Part shown: piece by piece, positions 53,321 through 63,700 of the stretch
How positions within the stretch are numbered: position 1 is the first letter of the stretch
How the letters are laid out: each line of letters starts with the position of its first letter
Source of the DNA: Janthinobacterium sp. 64
Lineage (GTDB): Bacteria; Pseudomonadota; Gammaproteobacteria; Burkholderiales; Burkholderiaceae_D
Direction: 5' to 3'
Length of the DNA stretch: 64,000 nucleotides
Assembly: GCF_002813325.1 (NCBI RefSeq)
Contig: NZ_PHUG01000001.1
Span: 2,294,001 to 2,358,000 of the forward strand
The notes under the pieces: model-generated
Told to the model about the DNA's origin: nothing
Seen by the model: only the letters and a program-made list of their open reading frames with translations
Database searches by the model: none
Program-made: the position numbers and the translations under genes

Positions 53321-56300
53321 CGCTGCATCGATTCCCATACTTTTTGCAAACGCTTGGCAGACACCGGCATCGGCGTGCGCAATTCCTGCGCAAACAGCGA
53401 CACGCGCAGCTCTTCCAGCATCCAGCGGAACTCGACCAGTTTCGGGTCCGTGTTCTTGCCGGCCTGGCGGTCCTTGCTCTGGCGCAGATAGGGTGCGGCC
53501 GCCGATTGCCATTCGGCCATCAACTTGGTGTCGCGCGCAGGGTCGGCGCGCAGTTTTTCCAGACGCACATTGATCGCCTTCAGATAGCGGGGGAAGTGCG
53601 CCAGCTGCGTGTACTCATTTTCCGTCAAGAAACGCTTGTGCACGAGGCCCTGCAACTGCGACTGGATATCGGTGGCGGCCGCTGCGGGAATATTCTGCAA
53701 GCGCTTGGGCAAGCCGTGAAATTCCGTCAGCACTTGCGACAGCAGGCGGGCGATTTCATTCACCAACAGAACCAACCGCGACTTGCCTTCCGCCTGGCGC
53801 TTGGCAAACGAGGCGGCGTCCAGCGGCAGCGGATCTTGCAGGCATGCAATGTCGAGCGCCTTGTTGATGATTTGCTCGCGCAGCTCTTCCTGCGAACCGA
53901 GGGCCATGAACTGCATGCCCATCTGCTGCAAGCCCGGAATGCTTTTCTCGACGTACTTGATCTGCTCCTTCATTTGCAGCGCGAACAAACGGCGCAAACC
54001 GATCTTGTGCGTGCGGGCGGCCACGGTCGGGTCGTCAAACACTTCCAGATCGCAATGCGTGCCCTTGTCGACCAGCGCGGGGAAGCCGATCAGGGTCAGC
54101 TTGCCCTGCACGATTTCCAGCAGCTCCGGCAATTCGCCGAAGGTCCAGGCCGTCAAACCCATGTGCTGCGAGACGGTAGCATTGCTTGGCGCCGGCGCGG
54201 CGGCAGCGGCGGACGCGCCCTTGCCTGCTGCCACTGTAGCGCTCTGCGCCTGCAGCCGCGACGCCACTTGCGCGCCCGCCACCTTCGCACCGGGCGTGCC
54301 CGTGCCGGACACGCCCGACACTTCGGCCAGTTTCTGGAAACTCTGGCGCGCCTGGCCGCCGAATTCCGCTTGCAGGGTGGCCAGGTTGCGGCCCATGTCG
54401 AGCTGGCGGCCATGCTCGTCGATCACCTTGAAATTCATGAAGTGATGGGCAGGCAGGGTTTCCGGCTTGAAATCCGTCGTCAGCACGTTGATGGTGATTT
54501 GCGTGCGGATATCCGCGATGATGGCGTCTACAAGATCGCCGCGGCCAAACACGCCCGCTGCATGCACGCGCTCGCAGAATTTCGCCGCATAGTCAGGCAG
54601 CGGCACGCAGTGGCGGCGCAGCTTTTGCGGCAGGGATTTTAATAACAGATGCACTTTTTCCTTCAGCATGCCCGGCACCAGCCATTCGCAGCGCTCGCGC
54701 GGCAACTGGTTCAGCGCATACAGCGGCACGGCCAAGGTCACGCCATCGCGCACGCTGCCCGGCTCGAAGTGGTACGTCAGGCCCATTTCCAGGCCCGTCA
54801 CGGACATGGTTTTCGGGAACAGGTCGGTGGTCACGCCGGCCGCCTCGTGGCGCATCAGCTCTTCGCGGTTCAGATACAGCAGCTTCGGATTGTCGCGCGT
54901 CGCTTCCTTGTGCCATTTCTCGAAACCGGCGCCATTGCACACGTCCACCGGCAGCAGCTTGTCGTAGAAGGCGGCGATCAGTTCATCGTCGACCAGCACG
55001 TCCAGGCGGCGCGATTTGTGTTCAAGGTTTTCAATATCCTTGATCAGTTTATGGTTGTGCGCAAAGAAGGGCGCGCGCGTATCGAAGTCGCCGCCGACGA
55101 GGGCGTCGCGGATGAAAATCTCTCGCGCTTCCGGCAAGTTGAAATTGCCGTAATTGATGCGGCGCTGGCTGTACACCACCAGTCCATATAAAGTCGCCCG
55201 TTCGGACGCCGTCACCTGCGCCGAACGTTTTTCCCAGCGCGGCTCGCCCCACGATTTTTTCAACAGATGTTCGCCGACCTTTTCCAGCCATTCGGGCTGG
55301 ATCTGCGCCACGCAGCGCGCGTACAGCCGCGTCGTGTCGACCAGTTCGGCCGCCATGATCCACTTGCCCGGCTTTTTCAGCAGCGAGGAACCGGGCCAGA
55401 TATGGAACTTGATGCCGCGCGCGCCCAGATACCCGGCACCCGGCTCGTCCTCGCCCTTGAAGCCGATATTGCCCAGCAAGCCGGTCAGCAAGGCCATGTG
55501 CAGATTGTCGTAGGTGGCCGGTGCCTCATTCAATCGCCAGCCCTGCTCCTTGACGATGGTCAGCAGCTGCGAATGCACGTCGCGCCATTCGCGCAAGCGC
55601 ATCTGCGACAGGAAATTCGTGCGGCAATTGTCTTGCAACTGGCGGTTGGTTTTCTTGTGCTCGATGGCGGACTCGAACCAGCGCCAGATTTTCAGATAGC
55701 TCAAGAATTCCGATTTTTCATCGGCAAACTTCTTGTGCGCCTCGTCGGCCGCCTGCTGGTGCTCCATCGGGCGGTCGCGCGGGTCTTGCACGGACAGGGC
55801 CGCGGCGACGATCAGCACTTCCGTCAGACACGCGTTATCGAGCGCGGCCAGGATCATGCGGCCCACGCGCGGATCGAGCGGCAGCTTGGCCAGCTTGTTG
55901 CCGAGCGGCGTGAGCTGGTTCACCTCGTCGACGGCACCGAGTTCCTGCAGCAATTGATAACCGTCGGCGATCGCGCGCGCCAGCGGCGGCTCGATGAAGG
56001 GGAAGGTTTCCACGTCCGTCAGGTGCAATGACTTCATGCGCAGGATGACGGCGGCCAGCGAAGAGCGCAGGATTTCCGGTTCCGTGAATTTCGGGCGCAG
56101 CAGATAATCCTGCTCTTCATATAAACGGATGCACACGCCATCGGCCACGCGGCCGCAACGGCCAGCGCGCTGGTTGGCGGCGGACTGGGCGATCGGCTCG
56201 ACCTGCAGCTGTTCGACCTTGTTGCGATAACTGTAGCGTTTCACGCGCGCCAGGCCCGCATCGACCACGTAGCGGATGCCGGGCACGGTCAGCGAGGTTT

Positions 56301-57513
56301 CCGCCACGTTGGTGGCCAGCACGATGCGGCGCGCATTGCTGGTCTTGAAGACCCGCTCCTGCTCTTCGGCCGACAAACGGGCGAACAGGGGCAGGATTTC
56401 CACGTGCGGCGGATGGTGCTTGCGCAGCGCTTCGGCGCAGTCGCGGATTTCGCGCTCGCCCGGCAAGAACACCAGCACGTCGCCTGAGCCGATGCGGCAC
56501 AGTTCTTCCACGCCATCGACGACGGCATCCATCAGGTCGCGCTTTTCGCGCGCAGCAGCCGTGCGCTGGCCCGGCTTGTCGGCGTTCGCACCCGAACCGG
56601 GCATGGCCACCTGCTCGCGCTCCACGGGACGGTAGCGCACTTCCACCTGGTACAGACGGCCCGACACTTCGATCACGGGCGCCGGTTTTTCCGGCGTGCC
56701 GAAATGGCGCGAAAAGCGTTCCGCATCGATGGTGGCCGAGGTGATGATGATTTTCAGATCGGGCCGGCGCGGCAGCAGCTGTTTCAAATAACCGAGCAGG
56801 AAATCGATGTTCAGGCTGCGTTCGTGCGCTTCATCGATGATGATGGTGTCGTAATTTTTCAACAACGGGTCGGTCTGCGTCTCGGCCAGCAAAATACCGT
56901 CCGTCATCAGCTTGACGGAGGCGCCACGGCTCAGGGTATCGGTAAAGCGCACCTTGAAGCCCACCGTTTCGCCCAGCGGCGTACCGAGTTCCTGCGCGAT
57001 GCGCTTGGCCGTCGAGGAAGCGGCGATACGCCGCGGCTGCGTGTGGCCAATCATGCCCTTCTGGCCACGTCCCAGCTCCAGGCAAATCTTCGGCAATTGG
57101 GTCGTCTTGCCGGAACCCGTCTCGCCCGAGACGATGATGACCTGGTTTTCCGTCAATGCCTTGGCGATTTCGGCGCGCCGGCCCGAGACGGGCAAGTCTT
57201 CCGGATACGTGATCGGTGGCAGCGGGTTGCGGAAAGCCTTTTCGGCTTCGCGCGCGGCGCGGGCGGCATCTCGGCTTTCGCGGCTTTCCTGCCCCTCGCG
57301 CGGCGGACGCGCGGCCTGGGGCCTGCCCTCTGCCGATCGCTGCTGCTGTTGCTGTTTCTGTTGTTCCGCGCGCGGCGGCTGCTGCCTTTGCTGGCTCACG
57401 GGCGGGCGCTGGCGGCCCTGTGCAGACGTGGCGGCAGGCGTGGCAACATCCCCGCTGGCGGGCACATTTGCAACGGTGGAAGGAGGGGAAGACTTATTGC
57501 TGGCTGAAGACAT
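53317..57513 (-). CDS. hrpA: ATP-dependent RNA helicase HrpA
   Basis: 1398 residues, about 100 longer than E. coli HrpA because of a Gln/Pro/Arg-rich N-terminal extension (SQQRQQPPRAEQQKQQQQQR). DEAH-box motifs: Walker A SGETGSGKTTQ, DEAH in IIIDEAHERSLNID, SAT (ITSATIDAERFSRHFG) and motif VI QRAGRCGRVADG. The long C-terminal part is the HrpA-specific region. It acts on RNA in the cytoplasm, including rescue of stalled or collided ribosomes. The stop codon TAG comes from the end of a REP element, so the last residues may differ from relatives. Confidence 0.96.
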   Translation of the reverse strand: MSSASNKSSPPSTVANVPASGDVATPAATSAQGRQRPPVSQQRQQPPRAEQQKQQQQQRSAEGRPQAARPPREGQESRESRDAARAAREAEKAFRNPLPPITYPEDLPVSGRRAEIAKALTENQVIIVSGETGSGKTTQLPKICLELGRGQKGMIGHTQPRRIAASSTAKRIAQELGTPLGETVGFKVRFTDTLSRGASVKLMTDGILLAETQTDPLLKNYDTIIIDEAHERSLNIDFLLGYLKQLLPRRPDLKIIITSATIDAERFSRHFGTPEKPAPVIEVSGRLYQVEVRYRPVEREQVAMPGSGANADKPGQRTAAAREKRDLMDAVVDGVEELCRIGSGDVLVFLPGEREIRDCAEALRKHHPPHVEILPLFARLSAEEQERVFKTSNARRIVLATNVAETSLTVPGIRYVVDAGLARVKRYSYRNKVEQLQVEPIAQSAANQRAGRCGRVADGVCIRLYEEQDYLLRPKFTEPEILRSSLAAVILRMKSLHLTDVETFPFIEPPLARAIADGYQLLQELGAVDEVNQLTPLGNKLAKLPLDPRVGRMILAALDNACLTEVLIVAAALSVQDPRDRPMEHQQAADEAHKKFADEKSEFLSYLKIWRWFESAIEHKKTNRQLQDNCRTNFLSQMRLREWRDVHSQLLTIVKEQGWRLNEAPATYDNLHMALLTGLLGNIGFKGEDEPGAGYLGARGIKFHIWPGSSLLKKPGKWIMAAELVDTTRLYARCVAQIQPEWLEKVGEHLLKKSWGEPRWEKRSAQVTASERATLYGLVVYSQRRINYGNFNLPEAREIFIRDALVGGDFDTRAPFFAHNHKLIKDIENLEHKSRRLDVLVDDELIAAFYDKLLPVDVCNGAGFEKWHKEATRDNPKLLYLNREELMRHEAAGVTTDLFPKTMSVTGLEMGLTYHFEPGSVRDGVTLAVPLYALNQLPRERCEWLVPGMLKEKVHLLLKSLPQKLRRHCVPLPDYAAKFCERVHAAGVFGRGDLVDAIIADIRTQITINVLTTDFKPETLPAHHFMNFKVIDEHGRQLDMGRNLATLQAEFGGQARQSFQKLAEVSGVSGTGTPGAKVAGAQVASRLQAQSATVAAGKGASAAAAAPAPSNATVSQHMGLTAWTFGELPELLEIVQGKLTLIGFPALVDKGTHCDLEVFDDPTVAARTHKIGLRRLFALQMKEQIKYVEKSIPGLQQMGMQFMALGSQEELREQIINKALDIACLQDPLPLDAASFAKRQAEGKSRLVLLVNEIARLLSQVLTEFHGLPKRLQNIPAAAATDIQSQLQGLVHKRFLTENEYTQLAHFPRYLKAINVRLEKLRADPARDTKLMAEWQSAAAPYLRQSKDRQAGKNTDPKLVEFRWMLEELRVSLFAQELRTPMPVSAKRLQKVWESMQR

Positions 57514-57557
57514 TGTTTTTTTACAGGTATTTTAAGCGCGCACATCGCGCAGCGAAT

Positions 57558-57570
57558 TATAATGCGCTTA
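57558..57570 (+). promoter_or_regulatory. -10 element of argA, possibly leaderless
   Basis: TATAAT at 57558-57563 is followed after seven bases by the ATG at 57571. No Shine-Dalgarno sequence is visible before this ATG, so transcription could start at or next to the start codon. Confidence 0.4.
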
Positions 57571-58881
57571 ATGGAAAACCCTACCCAATTCGTCCAATGG
57601 CTGCGCTCCGTCGCGCCCTACATCCACGCCTTTCGCGGCAAGACCTTCGTGGTCGCCTTCCCCGGTGAACTCGTCAGCGCCGGGGCGCTGCAGGTGCTGG
57701 CCCATGATTTGTCCCTGCTGCATGCGCTGGACATCAATGTCACCGTCGTCTACGGCTCGCGGCCGCAAGTGGCGGAACAGCTGGCCTTGCGTAACGTCGA
57801 AGGCCGCTTCCACAACGGCGTGCGCATCACCGATATCGCCGCGCTGGAATGCGCGAAGGAAGCTGCCGGCGAGCTGCGCCTCGATATCGAGGCCGCGTTC
57901 AGCCAGGGCTTGCCGAACACGCCCATGTCGCATGCGGCCATCCGTATCATTTCCGGCAACTTCATCACGGCGCGCCCGCTGGGCGTGATCGATGGCGTGG
58001 ACCTGGAACTGACGGGCATCACGCGCAAGGTCGACGCCGAAACCATCCATTCCATCCTCGGTTCGGACGGCCTGGTGCTGCTCTCGCCGCTGGGCTTCTC
58101 GCCGACCGGCGAAGCGTTCAACCTGACCATGGAAGACGTGGCCTGCAGCGCCGCCATCGCCCTGCACGCGGATAAACTGATTTTCATCACGGAAACGCCG
58201 ATGATGGCAGACGCCACGGGCGTGGAAATCCGCGAACTGTCGTCGCACCAGGCCGAAGCCGTGCTGATGGCGGGCTTCCTGCCCGACGCCACGGCTTTCT
58301 ATTTGAAACATTGCGTCAAGGCTTGCCACAACGGCGTCGAGCGCTCGCACATCGTGCCGTTCTCGATGGACGGTTCCGCCTTGCTGGAATTGTTCACCCA
58401 TGATGGCGTGGGCACCATGATCAGCCATGAAAACCTGGAAAGCCTGCGCCAGGCCACCATCGAAGACGTGGGCGGCATCATCAAACTGATCGAGCCGCTG
58501 GAAGCGGACGGCACTTTGGTGAAGCGGGGCCGCGAGCTGATCGAGCGCGAAATCGATTATTTCTCCGTCATCGAGCATGATGGCGTGATCTTCGGCTGCG
58601 CCGCCCTGTACCCGTTCCCCGCGCAAAAGATGGCGGAAATGGCATGTTTGACGGTGAACCCGGAAGTGCAAGCCCAGGGCGACGGCGAACGCATCCTGAA
58701 ACACATGGAAAACCGCGCGCGCGCCGCCGGCCTGAACAAACTGTTCGTGCTGACCACGCGCACCTCGCACTGGTTCAAGAAACGCGGCTTCGTGCCGGCC
58801 ACCGTCGACGATTTGCCGAAGGACCGCCAGCATATGTATAACTGGCAGCGCAAGTCGCAGGTGCTGATCAAGACCCTGTAA
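57571..58881 (+). CDS. argA: N-acetylglutamate synthase ArgA
   Basis: 436 residues from MENPTQFVQWLRSVAPYIHAFRGKTFV, the family start. The amino-acid-kinase-like domain (about 1-290) binds arginine for feedback control; the GNAT domain (about 295-436) shows GCAALYPFPAQKMAEMACLTVNPEVQAQGDGERILKH and LTTRTSHWFKKRGFVPA. It makes N-acetylglutamate from glutamate and acetyl-CoA, the first step of arginine biosynthesis. It is divergent from hrpA with 57 bases between, and is closed by a strong bidirectional terminator. Confidence 0.96.
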   Translation: MENPTQFVQWLRSVAPYIHAFRGKTFVVAFPGELVSAGALQVLAHDLSLLHALDINVTVVYGSRPQVAEQLALRNVEGRFHNGVRITDIAALECAKEAAGELRLDIEAAFSQGLPNTPMSHAAIRIISGNFITARPLGVIDGVDLELTGITRKVDAETIHSILGSDGLVLLSPLGFSPTGEAFNLTMEDVACSAAIALHADKLIFITETPMMADATGVEIRELSSHQAEAVLMAGFLPDATAFYLKHCVKACHNGVERSHIVPFSMDGSALLELFTHDGVGTMISHENLESLRQATIEDVGGIIKLIEPLEADGTLVKRGRELIEREIDYFSVIEHDGVIFGCAALYPFPAQKMAEMACLTVNPEVQAQGDGERILKHMENRARAAGLNKLFVLTTRTSHWFKKRGFVPATVDDLPKDRQHMYNWQRKSQVLIKTL

Positions 58882-58899
58882 TCGCCTCACTGGAAACGT

Positions 58900-58927
58900 A
58901 AAAAGCCTGGCACTGCCAGGCTTTTTT
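58900..58927. terminator. Bidirectional terminator between argA and tpsB
   Basis: GCCTGGCA (58905-58912) and TGCCAGGC (58914-58921) form the stem, flanked by A5 on the left and T6 on the right, so it can stop transcription from both convergent genes. Confidence 0.88.
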
Positions 58928-58954
58928 GCATTACCAACATTGGCAGGCGAGTAT

Positions 58955-60703
58955 TTACCTTACCCAGCCAGCCTGGAACAGCAAACGCGTGCGCGACGCC
59001 GACTCGCTGGTCGGCACGCCGCCGACCGTACGGTGCACCAGTTGCAGGTTGAGCAGCACGCCGCCAGCCATGGCGCTCAGGCCCAGGCCGATATCACCGA
59101 GCTTGCGCGACGCGGGGACGCCGGCCGGTGCGGCGATGGACTTGGCCCAGCCATAATCGGTGAAGATGCTGCCGCTCAGCTGCGCCGTGCCGCCACGCGC
59201 CAGCGGACGGGCCAGTTCGGCGCGCAGCAGCGCCGCATGGTCGCCACTGAGTTCGCCGATCGGATAGGCGGCCACGCCACCGTCACCGGAAACGCTCATG
59301 CGTTCGACACCATCGAGGCTTTTATTGTTCAGCGACGCCTGTGCCCTGACGCTGGTGGTCAGCAGAAACTGCGATGGCAGCGCGCTGATGCGCGACGCCG
59401 CCAGACTCAGCTTGGCATAGTTACCCTGCGTATCGGCGCCGGCCGCATCCATCGCTTCGGCAACCGCTTCCTTGAAACGCAAGCGGCCTACCGTCAGGCT
59501 CGTGCTACTCTGGGTCAAGCCATCGAAACCCAGGAAAGCATGCGTACGGCGGTCCGAGATATTGGCGCTGAGACTGCTCAACTGCTTGCCCACCGAGGTG
59601 TGGGTGACGCCGATCTCGTCCTTCAGATCCTTGTACACCACGCCCAGGCTCGCTTCCACCGTGTGCTCGCGGGTACGCTTGAGCGGTTTGCTCAGGAATA
59701 AGTCCACACCGTTGGACGTGCCCGAGGCATCGAGCGCGGCATACACATCGCTGAGCTCGTAGGTTGTGCGGCTGAGCGCGCCTTCGAGACGGGTACCATC
59801 CGACCCCAGCAGCATCGAATACGCCAGGCGGCCGTTCAGCAAGCCACTGTTGCGCGTGACCATGCCGCTGGCTGACAGGCGGTCGCCGCGGCCGCTGGGC
59901 GAATTCCAGTCGGCATTGAAGCGCAGGCGCTGCTTGCCCGTGTACGTCGAGCCATAGTTATCCAGCAACACATAAGCGCCCCATGCGGGCGTGGCTTGCG
60001 TGCGGATGGCGAAGTCCGAGGTGCCGACCTGTTCGCCAGGCATCACGTCGGCCTGCACCACCTTGACGCCAGGCGTGTCATTGATGATCAACATGGCCCG
60101 CTCCAGGCTGTCGAGCGAGACGATATTATCGCGCTGCTTGGCCTCGTCCAGCAAACCTTGCACGACGCTATCTTGCACGCGCGAAGTATTGCTGAGGATA
60201 AATTTGCCGTAGTGGCCTTCCACCACGCGAATGATCAGCTTGCCATCGGTCAGCTCCTGCGCCGGAACATAGGCGCGGGCCACAAAGTAGCCGTTGGAAC
60301 GGTAATGGCGCGTGATGCGGGTGGCCAGCTCTTCGAGCTGGACGAGGGTCAGCGTCTGGCCCAATGCCGGCTGCAGCAGCGCCAGCAGGGCAGCGCTGTC
60401 GACGACACGGTTGCCTTCCAGCACAAACTGCGTCACCCTGACCTTGCTGGTGGCATCGCCGGGCAGGGCTTGCAGCGCTGGCGCAGCCGGCACGCCACCG
60501 AGTGCAGGCAGCGATGGCGGCGGCGTCACCGGCGGCGTCACCGGCTGGATCTGGCGCACGACGTCGCCGATGGTGGGTACTTGTTGCGCCTGTACCGCGG
60601 CGACAGTGCCCAGGGCCAGGGTCAACGCCAGCGACATGGCCGTGCGTTTGCATGCAGCCGTGCGAGCGAAGGATATGGTGGCGTTACAGATAAGCATGCT
60701 CAT
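58955..60703 (-). CDS. TpsB (ShlB/FhaC/HecB) two-partner secretion transporter
   Basis: 582 residues. The signal peptide ends near AVQAQ (about residue 40), then a Pro-rich linker and a POTRA region (about 85-240: KVRVTQFVLEGNRVVDSAALLALLQP, GYFVARAYVPAQELTDGKLIIRVVEGHYG). The rest is an outer-membrane barrel ending LFQAGWVR; the segment LRFNADWNSPSGRGDRLS resembles the conserved barrel motif of the family. It exports the partner exoprotein encoded directly upstream; the exoprotein TAA and this ATG are contiguous, so translation is probably coupled. Confidence 0.93.
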   Translation of the reverse strand: MSMLICNATISFARTAACKRTAMSLALTLALGTVAAVQAQQVPTIGDVVRQIQPVTPPVTPPPSLPALGGVPAAPALQALPGDATSKVRVTQFVLEGNRVVDSAALLALLQPALGQTLTLVQLEELATRITRHYRSNGYFVARAYVPAQELTDGKLIIRVVEGHYGKFILSNTSRVQDSVVQGLLDEAKQRDNIVSLDSLERAMLIINDTPGVKVVQADVMPGEQVGTSDFAIRTQATPAWGAYVLLDNYGSTYTGKQRLRFNADWNSPSGRGDRLSASGMVTRNSGLLNGRLAYSMLLGSDGTRLEGALSRTTYELSDVYAALDASGTSNGVDLFLSKPLKRTREHTVEASLGVVYKDLKDEIGVTHTSVGKQLSSLSANISDRRTHAFLGFDGLTQSSTSLTVGRLRFKEAVAEAMDAAGADTQGNYAKLSLAASRISALPSQFLLTTSVRAQASLNNKSLDGVERMSVSGDGGVAAYPIGELSGDHAALLRAELARPLARGGTAQLSGSIFTDYGWAKSIAAPAGVPASRKLGDIGLGLSAMAGGVLLNLQLVHRTVGGVPTSESASRTRLLFQAGWVR

Positions 60704-63700
60704 TTATTGGGCCTTCACGACAAACAACAATTGGTCTACGCCATCGGGTAACTTGACGCCGCCATTGACGATTTCCATCAAGGAATTACGGCTGACTGGC
60801 AAGCGCAAAGGCTGCGATGCGCCGTTGCCCTGGGCACCGGACGGCTGCAGCAGCCGCTGCATCTGCGCCAGGGTGAGGCTTTCGCTCGCCTCGCCCGCAC
60901 CTGGGCTATACAACACGCTCAGCGGTGCATTCGGGCCAAAGGTGGCGCCCAGTGGCAGCGCGCTGCTATTCACGGTCGGCGGCACGGCAGCGAACGGGGT
61001 CAAGTCGCTTTGCAGCGGCAAGCCCAACTCGCGCAGAACCTCGCGCTTGGCAGGGACGCTGGTCCGGGATACCTCGGCTACGGTGCTTGCCAGACTCGCA
61101 ACGGGCACCACCGAGACGATCTCCACAGTGCCGCTGGCGTTCGCGCCGGTAAGCGTGTAATTGCTGTTGGATACAGTCAAGCCCGACAAACCGACGATGG
61201 ATTGATTGCCAGCCTCCTTCGAAGACAGGGTGGCCTTTCCACCCAGCACAGCGCTATCGCCTGCCAGCACGCCGTTCAAAGCCAGTAAATTGGCAGCCGC
61301 ATCCGCCGTGTCGTCAAACGCCCGGCTCGCGCCGGCGACTGCCGCCACATTGACGGGCAAGGCCGTAATGGCCACGCTGCCGGCAGGCAACACGCCATTC
61401 AAGGTGTAATTGGCATTGTCCAGGCTCAAGGTGCCCAGGCCGCTGATGGCTTGCGTACCGACATTCTTGCTTGCCAGTACAGCATTGCCGCTCAGGCTGG
61501 CGCTATCACCCGCCAGTACGCCGCCCAGGCTCAGCAAACCCGTGGCCGCATTCACGCTGCCGTCATAGCGGCGCGTGGCGCCACTGGCCGCATTCACGCT
61601 GAGCGCGCGCGGCGTCACCAACACCGTGCCGCTCGCCGTGGCGCCCGTCACCGTGTAGTTGCTGTTGCTCAAGGTCACGCCGGAGATACCGCTGATGGTC
61701 TGGCTGCCCGCATCCTTGGCCGCCAGGTTCATGCTGCCGCCCAGCACCAGGGTGTCGCCCGACACTAGGTTGTTCACCTCCAGCAAGCCGGGGCCGGCAG
61801 CGATGCTGCCGTCATATTCCTTCTGCGCGCCACCGATGGCGGCCACATTGACGGGCAAGGCCGTGACGGCCACGCTGCCGGAAGGCAGCACGCCGTTCAA
61901 GGTGTAATTGGCGTTGTCCAGGCTCAAGGTGCCCAGGCCGCTGATGGCTTGCGTACCGACATTCTTGCCTGCCAGTACAGCATTGCCGCTCAGGCTGGCG
62001 CTATCACCCGCCAGCACGCCGCCCAGGTTCAGCAAACCCGTGGCCGCATTCACGCTGCCGTCATAGCGGCGCGTGGCGCCACTGGCTGCCTGCACGCTGA
62101 GCGCGCGCGGCGTCACCAACACCGTGCCGCTCGCCGTGGCGCCCGTCACCGTGTAGTTGCTGTTGCTCAAGGTCACGCCAGCGATGGTGCTGATGGCCTG
62201 GCTGCCCGCATCCTTGCCCGCCAGGTTCATGCTGCCGCCCAGCACCAGGGTGTCGCCCGACACTACATTGCTCACCTCCAGCAAGCCGGCGCCGGCAGCG
62301 ATGCTGCCGTCATATTCCTTCTGCGCACCGCTCACGGCCGCCAAGTTGACGGGCAAGGCCGTGACGGCCACGCTGCCGGCAGGCAGCACGCCATTCAAGG
62401 TGTAATTGGCGTTGTCCAGACTCAAGGTGCCCAGGCCGCTGATGGCTTGCGTACCGACATTCTTGCTTGCCAGTACAGCATTGCCGCTCAGGCTGGCGCT
62501 ATCGCCCGCCAGCACGCCGCCCAGGCTCAGCAAACCCGTGGCCGCATGCACGCTGCCGTCGTAGCGGCGCGTGGCACCACTGGCCGCATTCACGCTGAGC
62601 GCGCGCGGTGTCACCAACACCGTGCCGCTCGCCGTGGCGCCCGTCACCGTGTAGTTGCTGTTGCTCAAGGTCACGTCGGCGATGGTGCTGATGGCCTGGC
62701 TGCCCGCATCCTTGCCCGCCAGATTCATGCTGCCGCCCAGCACCAGGGTGTCGCCCGACACTACATTGCTCACCTCCAGCAAGCCGGCGCCGGCAGCGAT
62801 GCTGCCGTCATATTCCTTCTGCGCACCGCTCACGGCCGCCAAGTTGACGGGCAAGGCCGTGACGGCCACGCTGCCGGCAGGCAGCACGCCATTCAAGGTG
62901 TAATTGGCATTGTCCAGACTCAAGGTGCCCAGGCCGCTGATGGCTTGCGCACCGACATTTTTGCCTGCCAGGACAGCATTGCCGCTCAGGCTAGCGCTAT
63001 CGCCCGCCAGCACGCCGCCCAGGCTCAGCAAACCCGTGGCCGCATTCACGCTGCCGTCATAGCGGCGCGTGGCACCGCTGGCCGCCTGCACGCTGAGCGC
63101 GCGCGGCGTCACCAGCACCGTGCCGCTCGCCGTGGCACCAGTCACCGTGTAGTTGCTGTTGCTCAAGGTCACGCCGGCGATGGTGCTGATGGCCTGGCTG
63201 CCCGCATCCTTGCCCGCCAGGTTCATGCTGCCGCCCAGCACCAGGGTGTCGCCCGACACCACATTGCTCACCTCCAGCAAGCCGGCGCTGGCAGCCACGC
63301 TGCCGTCATATTCCTTCTGCGCACCGCTCACGGCCGCCAAGTTGACGGGCAAGGCTGTAATCGCCACGCTGCCGGCAGGCAGCACGCCATTCAAGGTGTA
63401 ATTGGCATTGTCCAGACTCAAGGTGCCCAGGCCGCTGATGGCTTGCGTACCGACATTCTTGCTTGCCAGTACAGCATTGCCGCTCAGGCTGGCGCTATCG
63501 CCCGCCAGCACGCCGCCCAGGCTCAGCAAACCCGTGGCCGCATGCACGCTGCCGTCGTAGCGGCGCGTGGCGCCACTGGCTGCCTGCACGCTGAGCGCGC
63601 GCGGCGTCACCAGTACATTGGCGCCCAGGCTGGCTGACGCGAACGTGTAGTTGCTGTTGTCCAGCACCAGGTCCGCATAGCCGGTCAGCGCCTGTGTACC

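Noticed and set aside
61346..63615. CRISPR-like array
   Set aside because: The 498-bp units are in-frame coding repeats of a YDG exoprotein, without short direct repeats and unique spacers.
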